NCBI GenBank assembly: GCA_947626665.1
Contig: CANQTB010000004.1
Location: forward strand, 1-32,779
DNA: 32,779 nucleotides
Direction: 5' to 3'
From: an uncultured Eggerthellaceae bacterium
Lineage (GTDB): Bacteria > Actinomycetota > Coriobacteriia > Coriobacteriales > Eggerthellaceae
The first letter of the stretch is position 1, and every line of letters begins with the position of its first letter. Shown piece after piece: positions 18,101-24,579 of this stretch. The notes beneath the pieces are model-generated. The model worked only from the letters and a program-made list of their open reading frames with translations, did not search any database and was not told where the DNA came from. The position numbers and the translations under genes were made by a program.

Positions 18101-18796
18101 ATCTTGCAAAACATCACGCGCAAGCGTTGAGGTGGCAACGCCAAGCGCACGCACAGCCTCGGGCGTCGCAAGCACCGTCGCTTGTGCGACGTTCGCTTCG
18201 AGCGTGCGCAATCCATCTGGATCAAGTCCGCAACGGGCGTAGAGCACTCGCGTGACGCTCATCCCTAATGCCTGCGCAAACGCCTCTCGGTCATCCTCGC
18301 TGGCGTCGGGGCCGAGCGTGTCGCGTCCGTTGTCGCGAAGCCACGCATTCCCGAGCCTATGGGCGATCTCTGAGAGCTGGCGTTCAAGGCCTGCGCTTGC
18401 ATCGGCATCGTAGGCCTTGGAAAGTTCAAGCGCCACGCTGCGTTTTTGAGAATCTTGAAGCCGCCACTGGCCAAGCGGGCGCGCATTGGCGCGCATAGCG
18501 GTGTCGGACACGTCGAACACGTAACGCAGTCGCGGCGCATCCCCGGCGTCATCTATGAGCGCTATGCCCTTTGAGCCGCGCTTCACATAGCGGCCCATCT
18601 TCTGAGACCAGAAATCGTATTCGGCGAGCGCGGTGGCATCAGGGCGCTGGGCGAAGATGAGCACCTGCTCGGCGAAGGTGTACTTGTAGTTTTGCGCCGC
18701 CGTGTCGAGAAAGCGCGCCCACTGCTCGCCATCGCCTATGAATCCGTCGATGGTGCGATGGGCGAGCTCGGTGTAGCTATCGAGTTTGGTGGCCAT
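12170..18796 (-). CDS. giant adenine methylase-SNF2 helicase (DarB/COG4646 type)
   Basis: A 2208-residue protein typical of integrative elements and related to phage P1 DarB. The N-terminus (about 1-110) has the LtrC/ArdC-like pattern FLDTAAQNYKYTFAEQVLIFAQRP and WSQKMGRYVKRGSKGI. A methylase domain follows, with the SAM motif EPACG (668-672) and catalytic motif NVPFG (731-735). The SNF2 helicase has Walker A GAGKT (1351-1355), DEAH (1512-1515) and motif VI QRKGRIVRQGN (1844-1854). The C-terminal part is coiled coil. Host residues about 248-359 form a low-complexity, charged linker that coincides exactly with a nested tnpV gene in another frame. Homologues are thought to protect incoming DNA from restriction. 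The ATG at 18796 has only a weak GGGATGG upstream. Confidence 0.92.
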   Translation of the reverse strand: MATKLDSYTELAHRTIDGFIGDGEQWARFLDTAAQNYKYTFAEQVLIFAQRPDATALAEYDFWSQKMGRYVKRGSKGIALIDDAGDAPRLRYVFDVSDTAMRANARPLGQWRLQDSQKRSVALELSKAYDADASAGLERQLSEIAHRLGNAWLRDNGRDTLGPDASEDDREAFAQALGMSVTRVLYARCGLDPDGLRTLEANVAQATVLATPEAVRALGVATSTLARDVLQDIGRATKSRNVSEENDHGRADEQKRRESKPEDRGDAHPVGLHEEALSQGTSTGPLQRASALGDAHGSPDRDRRDGEEPDGGTHEHVRAAGGSDREPQSPRSDEVGGAHEHLPGASGGNRDRRAHLQLNLNLDEEPSASVESNAVTPVGVLALSPADIEAELRRGSGFENGKLRIRALYERRPSAQDAIKFLKGEYGIGGHSITLHDGTSAFADYSARGLRVWTFGDVRQEATFGWPELERHLRSIALRDDYLTPDERKRFEESREELSSALPPIAQLDGEQSLFDLAGETEKMPDISTGVRGGAPESVVEAKPIQRATNFRITDDALGHGGPKAKYQMNVEAIRTLKHIEAENRPATPDEQETLSRYVGWGGIPDVFDEAKPSWAQEHAELKELLTDDEYALARASTLNAHYTSPTVIKAIYSAIESFGFQGGNVLEPACGIGNFFGLLPESMKDSKLYGVELDSLSGRIAKLLYPEAQIEITGFEKTEREDFFDLAVGNVPFGQYQVADRAFERYGFPIHDYFFAKTLNQVRPGGIVAFVTSRYTMDKQKDDARRYIASRADLLGAIRLPDDAFKANAGTEVVSDILFLKKREIPSAETPSWVEVGTTPEGYTLNRYFIDHPEMVLGEITDRSTQYGHDELTVKSFAGAELGELLEHAVRSIRGTFEPAEALSIDEANRTEATRETIPANPSVKNFSFALVGSDIYFREGSVMTRRTLNATAAERVKGMIALRDCTRHLIDLQLKDATDDDVHDAQAELTILYDSFTKRFGALNSRANSLAFSDDSSYPLLCSLEILDEEGNPSRKADMFFERTIRSHVPADHADTAAEALSVSIAEAGRVDVELMERLTGREASALVDELQGVIFQDFSQESAPYVAADEFLSGDIRKKLGAHENLLEAMDENDERRGSVRSNIEALTQAKPKDLDATEIDVRLGATWVDVSYVEQFMHETFETPRYERRNVRVKYANVTGEWRVEGKTRTSYRDVAARTTYGTPRANAYRILEDTLNLRDVRIYDTVEDAEGKKHRVLNKAETTKAQQKQQMIKDAWSSWVWSDPERRRALTQKYNELFNAVRLREYDGSHIAFAGMNPEITLRPHQTNAIARILYGGNTLLAHEVGAGKTFEMAAAAMESKRLGLCTKSLIAVPNHLTEQWASEFLRLYPAANILVAKKRDFERANRKKFCSRIATGNWDAVILGHSQLERIPLSRERQVRFLTAQIDEIEQGIAELKEEEGARYTIKQMEKTRKSLQARLEKLNNEERKDDVVTFEELGCDRLFVDEAHSYKNLFLYTKMRNVAGLSTSEAQKSSDMLLKCRYIDEITGGRGVVFATGTPVSNSMTELYTMMRYLQHDMLTERGLAHFDSWASVFGETVTAIELAPEGTGYRARTRFAKFHNVPELMTLWKEAADIKTADELGLDVPDVEYHNVVAKPTDHQREMVATLSERAAKVHNRLVDPSVDNMLKITSDGRKLGLDQRIVNPLLPDDPGSKVNLCVKNILAIYREGATDKLTQLVFCDISTPKGKADGEGEFSVYDDIKAKLIAGGIPEDEIAFIHDANTEVRKKELFASVRAGSVRVLMGSTQKMGAGTNVQDRLIALHDLDCPWRPGDLEQRKGRIVRQGNANPLVRIYRYVTENTFDAYLWQTVENKQRFISQIMTSKSPVRSCEDIDETALSYAEIKALCAGDARIKEKMDLDVEVARLKVLKSDFESQRFRLQDDILMRIPERIAKTEESIAAYERDIETLNAHTAPDGEFGGMTVGGRFFTEKAEAGEAMIAACKQSKLSKPVDIGNYRGFSMVASFSGFDYKLTLRGAASHTVELGTSVHGNLIRIDNALAHLPDRLEEAKERLQELHHQMEASKAELDKPFAEEAELTSKSARLAELNAALDMDGHEAPSDIADSDESARDHVEGASHDVERDPAPTPRRDDGAPIAEPAPIGAFAHRESLSDARARITELMRARTGLGEHLVVGAVER
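17722..18054 (-). CDS. tnpV: TnpV-like protein, nested out of frame in the methylase-helicase gene
   Basis: A 110-residue open frame wholly inside the 2208-codon gene, on the same strand but in another frame. It reads as a bona fide protein: WGSMRKRYLKEHRPVLYNELLLSG, then LIEIDETARSRMEEL and a C-terminal WVGLMNTCRAQAEEIVIDELI. This pattern and length match TnpV, a small protein of unknown function first named in Tn4451-type elements. GAGGAG (18067-18062) lies 7 bases before the ATG at 18054, an ideal ribosome binding site. The overlapping frame encodes a low-complexity linker, so the TnpV frame appears to be the constrained one. An ATG at 18060 is a less well placed start. Confidence 0.82.
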   Translation of the reverse strand: MDEQMNRSDESQSPKTEVTLTRWGSMRKRYLKEHRPVLYNELLLSGTLTAHLIEIDETARSRMEELTSTFAQRAGVTENLKAHDQMRWVGLMNTCRAQAEEIVIDELICN

Positions 18797-19468
18797 GTCA
18801 TCGCCATCCCAAAGGGTTTAAGACAGCTGGCGATGACGGCGAAAGGGCAAGACAGGCCATGGCATAGCCTTCTTCCTGTAATTACGTTTTGGGAGACAAG
18901 TCCACGACGACGCTCGCCAAAGGCGCTGCATCCGCTCATGGAAAGGCGATGATGTGTGCCGCCGCGTCATGCCGGCGGCTCGGGCCCGCTGTCAAAAGCC
19001 CGGATGGTATTAGAGAAGAAATCTCGCCTTCACTGGTATTTTCCCACGAAACGCCCCGTCTGAACAATAATTCGGCAATTTCACATCCTGTTTGCCCAAA
19101 GTCGGCGAATGCCCCAAACCAACCGTTAAGCCTCCTACCTCTACGTGTCTGATAACGATTTCGCTCGAGCGCGTTCATTCCCGCCATAGCGGGCAATTTT
19201 TCGCGGCCTACGCGGCCGCCTCGCGGCAGGGCATGCAGCCCTGCACCCGCTCCCTTCCCTCAAGCGCCGGGTGGCTTGCCATAGGCCGAGCCTGTCGCCG
19301 CCAAACCTCACGACATCTCCACAAAGCCGCTTCGCGCCTTGGTGCAGATGACGCGCACACGCTTCGTGAAGCTTGTCGCTTTCGGCCCGTCCCATGGCGT
19401 GGGGCACTTAAGCCGAGTGCGTGCGAGCCGCAATCGGCGGCAAGCGATTCATCCAAGGAGGTCAGCAA
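18797..19468. other. 672-base divergent control region with structured leader
   Basis: It separates the methylase-helicase gene (minus) from the PcfJ-like gene (plus); no gene is supported. A TTGACA-like -35 for the minus strand lies at 18995-18990, without a convincing -10. Towards the PcfJ gene the plus strand has several hairpins: CCCGC-CATA-GCGGG (19180-19193) followed by a T-run, and GCAGGGC-ATGCA-GCCCTGC (19226-19244). The T-run after the first hairpin would suit a terminator or attenuator ahead of the transfer genes. Confidence 0.5.
19180..19201 (+). terminator. possible attenuator hairpin in the pcfJ-like leader
   Basis: A 5-base-pair GC stem (CCCGC/GCGGG, loop CATA) followed by CAATTTTTT. 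The stem is short, so this is only a candidate. It lies about 270 bases before the PcfJ-like start. Confidence 0.35.
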
Positions 19469-20842
19469 ATGGATGCCATCAACATAAGCGAGCTAGTGCT
19501 CACCGGAAGCGAGACGACGAGACCCCAGGCCGCCAGGAAGAAGAACAATCCGCCGGTCTATGAGGTGGTCGTGAACTCGGGAGCAGACGTCGCCATACGC
19601 CGCACCCAGGGAAGATCGCGCCGTCTGCTCGTAATGCTTGTGAGCCAAGGCCAGTACTACGTGAAAAACGAGGGAACCGGCGAGGTGCGCGAGCTCGATG
19701 AGAAGACGCTTGCCTCATTCATGTCAGGCTCGGGAGGCTCCATCACCGTGAACAACCAATGGCTCGATGAGCTCTTAGCGGAGAAGGGCGAGCGGGACTT
19801 CCTCTTGCGCGTAATGAACACGGAATGGTTTAGCGAAACGGCCAAAAGCGGCATTTGGAATATGGGCGATGCGAGGCCTCGGTTCTCATGGGAGCGCGAT
19901 GTTTGCGATTTCGCCACGCCTATGAAGCTCATAGCCAACCACGGAGCGCTCGCCAAAACCGTAAAGGAGTCCATCGACGATGCCGACGAAGGGGCGCTCA
20001 AGTGTCGCATCAAGAAATCGTTTCCTGCCTTTTGCGCCGTTGAAAACGCCTACGGTCTTGATCGGGCGAGGCTCTTCATCAAACGCTACATCGAAAGTGG
20101 CGTTGAGGTGGCGCTTGACGGCGATGTCATGGGCGCCATCCTCAACACCTCCGCCGAAAGCGACACCATAGGAATCTATCGACACAGCACACGATACTCC
20201 ACCAACATCAACGGCTTCGGAAGAGACGGTCGTGGGACGCCCATTGTCTTTTCCTTCGATAAGTTCTGCGACTACCTGCTTTGCCAAAGCTGCCGCGAGG
20301 GCTTTGCCCGCGAAATCCGCGAATGGCTCATCACCTGGCGCGACGCACTCGTGCTCCAGTATCGCTGCTTTGACAAGGTGACCGACAAATACCCCGAAAA
20401 CCTCCTCTCCGCCCACATGCGCCTTTCGACCACCTCCCAATCCCTCAAGCAAAAGATCGATGAAAAGCTCTGGGCGGGTGCTACTTCGGCCATGGAAGCC
20501 CTTGACTGGAAACCTGATTCAGAGCGCTATCTCATAAGCCACCCCACATGCCCCGACGACATGCGACGCGAGGCCGCTTCCCAGTCAAACTGCCTCGCCT
20601 CTTACATCGACGCCGCCGCTAAAGGGCGGACGCTCATCGCGTTTCTGCGCCGCGCCTCAGACCCGGAGTCCTCATTTGTCACCATCGAGGTCTCCCCGGA
20701 AGAAAAGCGAATCATCCAGGCGAAGGCACGCTTCAACAGAGAGGTGAACGACGACGCGCTCGCGTTCATCGGCAAATGGTGTGTCGCAAGGTCGATCAAG
20801 CCCGGCTGCCTCCGTGATCGGCTTGCAGCCATGAGCGCCTAG
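19469..20842 (+). CDS. PcfJ-like mobile-element protein
   Basis: A 457-residue cytoplasmic protein. The C-terminal region (about 365-445) matches the PcfJ-like domain: HPTCPDDMRREAASQSNCLASYIDAAAKGRTLIAFLRR, then SFVTIEVSPEEKRIIQAKARFNREV. PcfJ was named from the conjugative plasmid pCF10, where its function is not settled. The N-terminal part is not recognised. ATG 19469 is chosen because AAGGAGG lies 8 bases upstream; a longer in-frame start has no such site. A strong hairpin follows the stop, and mobC and the relaxase come next on the same strand, consistent with a role in transfer. Confidence 0.85.
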   Translation: MDAINISELVLTGSETTRPQAARKKNNPPVYEVVVNSGADVAIRRTQGRSRRLLVMLVSQGQYYVKNEGTGEVRELDEKTLASFMSGSGGSITVNNQWLDELLAEKGERDFLLRVMNTEWFSETAKSGIWNMGDARPRFSWERDVCDFATPMKLIANHGALAKTVKESIDDADEGALKCRIKKSFPAFCAVENAYGLDRARLFIKRYIESGVEVALDGDVMGAILNTSAESDTIGIYRHSTRYSTNINGFGRDGRGTPIVFSFDKFCDYLLCQSCREGFAREIREWLITWRDALVLQYRCFDKVTDKYPENLLSAHMRLSTTSQSLKQKIDEKLWAGATSAMEALDWKPDSERYLISHPTCPDDMRREAASQSNCLASYIDAAAKGRTLIAFLRRASDPESSFVTIEVSPEEKRIIQAKARFNREVNDDALAFIGKWCVARSIKPGCLRDRLAAMSA

Positions 20843-20863
20843 CGCTCGTGCCGACAGCTTCGG

Positions 20864-20889
20864 CGGGGGATGGATGAGCCCATCCCCCG
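20864..20889 (+). terminator. strong hairpin after the pcfJ-like gene
   Basis: Ten-base perfect arms CGGGGGATGG (20864-20873) and CCATCCCCCG (20880-20889) with a 6-base loop, 22 bases after the stop. There is no T-run, so it may act as an mRNA-stabilising or partial terminator hairpin. Confidence 0.6.
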
Positions 20890-20938
20890 AACGCTCTATA
20901 AACCCTAATCAACCGTCCCAACGACAAGGAGGATCTCC

Positions 20939-21166
20939 ATGAACGAAACCGAGAGAAGGGGCATCGCCTACGTGCCAGAAAACTCGGAGGACGGACACGT
21001 CTACCGATGGTCCGACTTCCTGAAGATCGCCAAGGGAAACGTTGCGTTAGCCGAAGAGCTCGTTTCGCTTTGCACCTGGCAGCATCCCGAGACCGAAATC
21101 GACCAACTTCTGCGCGACGAGATCATCGACGAAACGGAGGATGGCTATGTCTTCAAAGCAGACTGA
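20939..21166 (+). CDS. small acidic protein, function unknown
   Basis: A 75-residue protein with AAGGAGG 9 bases before its ATG. The sequence is acidic, has no hydrophobic segment and contains a likely helical middle (WSDFLKIAKGNVALAEELVSLC) and a short beta-like end (DETEDGYVFKAD). I do not recognise a family. It sits between the PcfJ-like gene and the candidate transfer origin, so a transfer-related role is possible but not shown. Confidence 0.72.
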   Translation: MNETERRGIAYVPENSEDGHVYRWSDFLKIAKGNVALAEELVSLCTWQHPETEIDQLLRDEIIDETEDGYVFKAD

Positions 21167-21549
21167 AACCCGCATTATCCAACAACGTCAAACCCCAGAA
21201 ATGCACTCGTTGCACGTCGTTGGACGTCCGCCGCCCACTCAATGCTCCTATCGTGTAAGAAGCCGTCTGAGAGCCGAAATCTCAATGAACCGACCAAACA
21301 CTCATAAGGAAACATCCAAGGCTCTCAGGCGGCGATCGCAGCAAGTATCCCATGGCGTTAACACGCCATGAAACTTGGGGCAGCCGGCGATGTTTACACC
21401 CAAACCACCCTCTCGGATGGCGATTGGAAGCAATCATCGCTGCGCGGCCGCCCGAAAGCCCGAACGGTCGGTGACGCAGGCGCGCCATCGCCGTCGAGCT
21501 TTGCGGGGGAGGCCCCGCGCCCCTCGAAGATGCAAAGGTGAGGATTTCG
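21167..21549. other. candidate transfer origin region upstream of mobC
   Basis: These 383 bases lack a gene and lie directly before mobC and the relaxase, the usual place of oriT. Three inverted repeats are seen: TCCAACAACG (21178-21187) with CGTCGTTGGA (21215-21224), one mismatch; GCCGTCTGAGAGCC (21262-21275) with GGCTCTCAGGCGGC (21320-21333), one mismatch; and the perfect CATGGCGT-TAAC-ACGCCATG (21351-21370). The nick site cannot be identified by eye. Confidence 0.5.
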
Positions 21550-21954
21550 ATGGACACGATGGTCATGGTGGGATTTCGACTGGAGCGCTCAGACGGAGCG
21601 TGGCTCACCGAGCGCGCGAACGCGACCGGCCTTTCGGTTTCGGTCTATCTGCGCCAGCTCGTGAGACTCGCTCGTGCCACCGATGACGCCTTGGGCGAAG
21701 CCGCCCTCTTCGAGCGCCACACCCAGCACCTCATCTTTCGAGAGCTCCGGCGCCAGGGAGTGAATCTCAACCAAGGCGTCCATGCCTTAAACACCATCGC
21801 CATGCAGTTGGAGCGAGGGCGAAGCACGGGCGATTGGATGCGCGAGCTCTTCGAGCGCGCGTCACTTGCCTTGGATATGGCTACCGACGCCCATGACGAC
21901 ATCGAATCGACCATCGAGACATTGAATGACCGAATCCTTCTAGGAGGCGCGTGA
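21550..21954 (+). CDS. mobC: mobilization accessory protein MobC
   Basis: A 134-residue protein with the ribbon-helix-helix start (VGFRLERSDGAWLTERANATGLSVSVYLRQLVRLA) and the MobC-family core (ELRRQGVNLNQGVHALNTIAMQLERG). MobC proteins bind oriT and help the relaxase open the DNA strands. ATG 21550 is set by AAGGTGAGG 7 bases upstream; a GTG at 21538 is a less likely start. Its TGA stop overlaps the relaxase ATG by one base, so the two are translationally coupled. Confidence 0.87.
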   Translation: MDTMVMVGFRLERSDGAWLTERANATGLSVSVYLRQLVRLARATDDALGEAALFERHTQHLIFRELRRQGVNLNQGVHALNTIAMQLERGRSTGDWMRELFERASLALDMATDAHDDIESTIETLNDRILLGGA

Positions 21955-23246
21955 TGGCAATCCTCAAGCAGATCGCCGGACACACAGGTTGCGCCCGCAT
22001 CAAGCACTACCTGGAGCGCGGAGGCCGCGCCATCGAGCGCGAGTTCATGAACTTCTACTGGCAGCTCGGCGAAAACGAGATCGAGCCTGCCGATCACGCT
22101 CCCGAGGGCTTTGACTGGGCGGTCGCCATGGATGCAACCCGTGTGTCCGAAAACAACCACCTGCCCTATAACGGTCGCCTCGCGCGCACCTTCAAGCACT
22201 TCGTCATTTCTCCCGACCCCAAAGACAGAATCACCTTCGATGAGCTGAAAGCGCTTGCGCACACCTGGCTTACAGAAGAGTTTCCCGACTTTGAGGCTGC
22301 CATCGTCTATCACGACGACAATGATGGTCACATCCCGCACGCTCATATCGTCGTGAACAACACGAATCTCAAAACCGGACGCCGCATGCACACAGACGAC
22401 GCCCGCGATCTCAACCGCGATCTCCAGAAAATGGCCAAGGCCATGGAGCTCGCCCATTTCGATGACGACCGAAAGCGGGCCTTGGCAAAATCCCAGATAG
22501 GCCCCTCCAAAACGCCGCGCACCCATCAGGCCATCCACTACAGTCGCGCCGAGGAGCGCATAGCGCGGGAGGGCGGCTACTCGTGGCTTTCAGACATTCG
22601 CTCGCGAGTGGATGCGGCCAAGCACCTTTCTGCCGATGTGGTCGAGTTCAAGAAGAACCTCGAAACCCTCGGCGTCACGGTCGAGGACTCCAAGAGCCGC
22701 CGCCATCGTCCCGATTGGGTATTCAAACTTGCTGACCAGCCCACCTGTCGTGTGTGCGGGGAGAAGCTCGGCGCTCTTTATGGGCGCACGGAGCTGACAC
22801 TCTTCTTCAACCGGCAAGGGAGAAACGCCTTATCCACACGGGGCGAGCTTCTCGATCACGCAAAGACCGCCGTCACGTTAAACGACCTCTCAGAGCTTCA
22901 CGAGCTCGCCCGTTCACTTTCCCTTTGCTCACGCCATCACATCGTCTCGATCAGGGGCATTGATGAGGCTATCGCCCGCACCGAGAAGCTTGCTTCCAGC
23001 GCCGAAGGACGCCGAAGCATAGCGCTCTCCCAACAGATCGAGGAGCTTAAGCGTGCCAAGGACTTCTTGGCCACCCGAAACCTCTTGCCGCTGCGTGGGA
23101 CTGCGACCGCTCCCGCCAAACCCGAACGCACAGGCCGAACGAGTCCCCGAGGAGACGATGGCGTTTACCGCAACACCCACCCGTCGTCATCGTCACGTCC
23201 GACTATCGAGCCGCAACGCCGCGATGCCGTAGAGAGGGGCCGCTAG
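21954..23246 (+). CDS. MOBP-type relaxase
   Basis: A 430-residue relaxase/mobilization nuclease that would nick oriT and stay bound to the 5' end during transfer. The N-terminal domain (about 1-170) has a candidate nucleophile Tyr19 in IKHYLERGGR, the FKHFVISPDP strand and the metal-binding histidine motif YHDDNDGHIPHAHIVVN with His120, His126, His129 and His131. A CRVCGEKL CxxC pair lies near 264. The C-terminal part is basic and unstructured. The ATG overlaps the mobC stop and has AGGAGG upstream. No coupling protein or type IV secretion gene is in the window, so the element may be mobilizable only, or these genes lie further right. Confidence 0.92.
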   Translation: MAILKQIAGHTGCARIKHYLERGGRAIEREFMNFYWQLGENEIEPADHAPEGFDWAVAMDATRVSENNHLPYNGRLARTFKHFVISPDPKDRITFDELKALAHTWLTEEFPDFEAAIVYHDDNDGHIPHAHIVVNNTNLKTGRRMHTDDARDLNRDLQKMAKAMELAHFDDDRKRALAKSQIGPSKTPRTHQAIHYSRAEERIAREGGYSWLSDIRSRVDAAKHLSADVVEFKKNLETLGVTVEDSKSRRHRPDWVFKLADQPTCRVCGEKLGALYGRTELTLFFNRQGRNALSTRGELLDHAKTAVTLNDLSELHELARSLSLCSRHHIVSIRGIDEAIARTEKLASSAEGRRSIALSQQIEELKRAKDFLATRNLLPLRGTATAPAKPERTGRTSPRGDDGVYRNTHPSSSSRPTIEPQRRDAVERGR

Positions 23247-23783
23247 ATGCAGATTCTCATCACATACGCAGATGGGAAGCGGACGGTCTTTGACACGGGT
23301 TCGCTCAAGCCTTTTGGAGCCGACGCGATGCTCATCGAATGCGAGCTTTCCCTTGACGATGTCTCAGAGGGAGGGCTTTGGGTGTCCATCCATCACTACG
23401 ACGCGAATTCTAAAGATGCTACCCAAGGCGAAACCCCAACCGCTCTGCGCCATCGGGGATGGCGATTTCTGCTGGCCTCGCCTGACGAGGCGGAAGACAT
23501 CATCGAGGTTCTCATGGACGGAAAGCCCGTGCTTGGGCGCATCGGCGACGAACTCGTGAAGACCACGGTCCTCGACGCCAGGGCGCGGCTTCTTCTCCAT
23601 AACGCCGAAGCCCTATCCCTTATCGCCAAGATCGCCGACGCCGATGGCTTCCTCACACGGGCGGAAGACGCGCTCCTGCCGATTGACGAGAACACGACAA
23701 CCGCCGATTTCCTCGGCATACCCGCCGAAACGCTCAGCGCCGCGCTTGCGGCCGACCGGGCCCAGAAGAATCTCGCCATCTAG
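23247..23783 (+). CDS. conserved-looking hypothetical protein of the mob operon
   Basis: A 178-residue cytoplasmic protein whose ATG immediately follows the relaxase stop, so it is translated from the same message. It has a beta-rich N-terminal half (MQILITYADGKRTVFDTG, LWVSIHHYD, RGWRFLLASPDEAEDIIEVLMDG) and a helical C-terminal half with an Ala-rich end. No membrane segments or catalytic motifs are seen and I do not recognise a family. The position suggests a transfer or regulatory accessory. Confidence 0.72.
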   Translation: MQILITYADGKRTVFDTGSLKPFGADAMLIECELSLDDVSEGGLWVSIHHYDANSKDATQGETPTALRHRGWRFLLASPDEAEDIIEVLMDGKPVLGRIGDELVKTTVLDARARLLLHNAEALSLIAKIADADGFLTRAEDALLPIDENTTTADFLGIPAETLSAALAADRAQKNLAI

Positions 23784-23807
23784 CTTAAAACCAAGAAAGG
23801 ACTCATC

Positions 23808-24539
23808 ATGGGAACCATCAAAAACACCATCCTGGGAACCACTCGAAAAGGCAGGGCTCTCCGCGCATCAGGTTTGTGCGTTGCGCTTGCGGTCGCGTTG
23901 ATCGGAATCGTCGCTTTGGCCCATCCTGCCACCGGTGAAAGTCAGCCGATCAGTTTGAAGGATGCAGTTGATCAGTCGAGCGTCCAAGAGGCCGGGGGTG
24001 TCGATGCGCCCGCCGCTAGTCCTGCTTCACCCGAAAACCTGATGGTCGAATCCGGAGAAGCGGAATCCACGCCTCCACAAGAAACGAATGAGGAGGATCC
24101 CGGCGAAATGGTCGTGAACGCTGATGCGCCCGCAGTCGCCTCAACAGACCAAAGTCAGGCACCACGAAACAACCCGTCTGGCGCTGAAACCGCATCAGGC
24201 ACAGCGTCCTCAACGTCAACGCCTGGACATACGCACACATGGATCGATCAAACCGAGATCGTCCATCACGATGCCGTTTACACCACCGTCTGGCATGACC
24301 CTGTTTATGAAACCAAAACCACCTACCACGACGTATGCGTCCAGTGTGGAGCCATCCTCGACGGCGGTAAAGCCGCCGAGCACTTAAAGAGCGGCACCTG
24401 CACCAACTACCGCACCGGCGTCCCCTACACCGAGCAGGTGCTCATCTCCGAGGGCTACAGCGAGCAGGTGCTCGTCACCGCCGCCTACGACGAGACGATC
24501 GTGGTTGGCCGCTACTGCGCCTGCGGAGCAAAACTTTAG
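23808..24539 (+). CDS. exported His/Cys-rich surface protein
   Basis: A 243-residue protein with a basic start and one hydrophobic segment (about 22-42, ASGLCVALAVALIGIVALAHP) acting as signal peptide or anchor. A long Ser/Glu/Pro-rich stalk (about 45-138) leads to a C-terminal domain made of two related halves. Each half has tandem Tyr/Val/Thr strands (DAVYTTVWHDPVYETKTTYHD; EQVLISEGYSEQVLVTAAYDE) and ends in a cysteine pair, CVQCGA and CACGA. Four cysteines plus many His residues suggest metal binding. The ATG follows AAAGGA. Similar Cys-ended repeats occur in surface proteins on elements of gut bacteria; the function is unknown. Confidence 0.75.
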   Translation: MGTIKNTILGTTRKGRALRASGLCVALAVALIGIVALAHPATGESQPISLKDAVDQSSVQEAGGVDAPAASPASPENLMVESGEAESTPPQETNEEDPGEMVVNADAPAVASTDQSQAPRNNPSGAETASGTASSTSTPGHTHTWIDQTEIVHHDAVYTTVWHDPVYETKTTYHDVCVQCGAILDGGKAAEHLKSGTCTNYRTGVPYTEQVLISEGYSEQVLVTAAYDETIVVGRYCACGAKL

Positions 24540-24579
24540 AACATGTCGCGTCGAAAAAGCCTAAGCATATGGTCGGATT

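Noticed and set aside
18936-19196. 86-codon minus-strand open frame upstream of the methylase-helicase
   Set aside because: There is no ribosome binding site, the composition is unremarkable and it lies in a structured leader region.
21645-22538. 297-codon minus-strand open frame opposite mobC and the relaxase
   Set aside because: It spans two genes with conserved motifs on the other strand and looks like a shadow frame.
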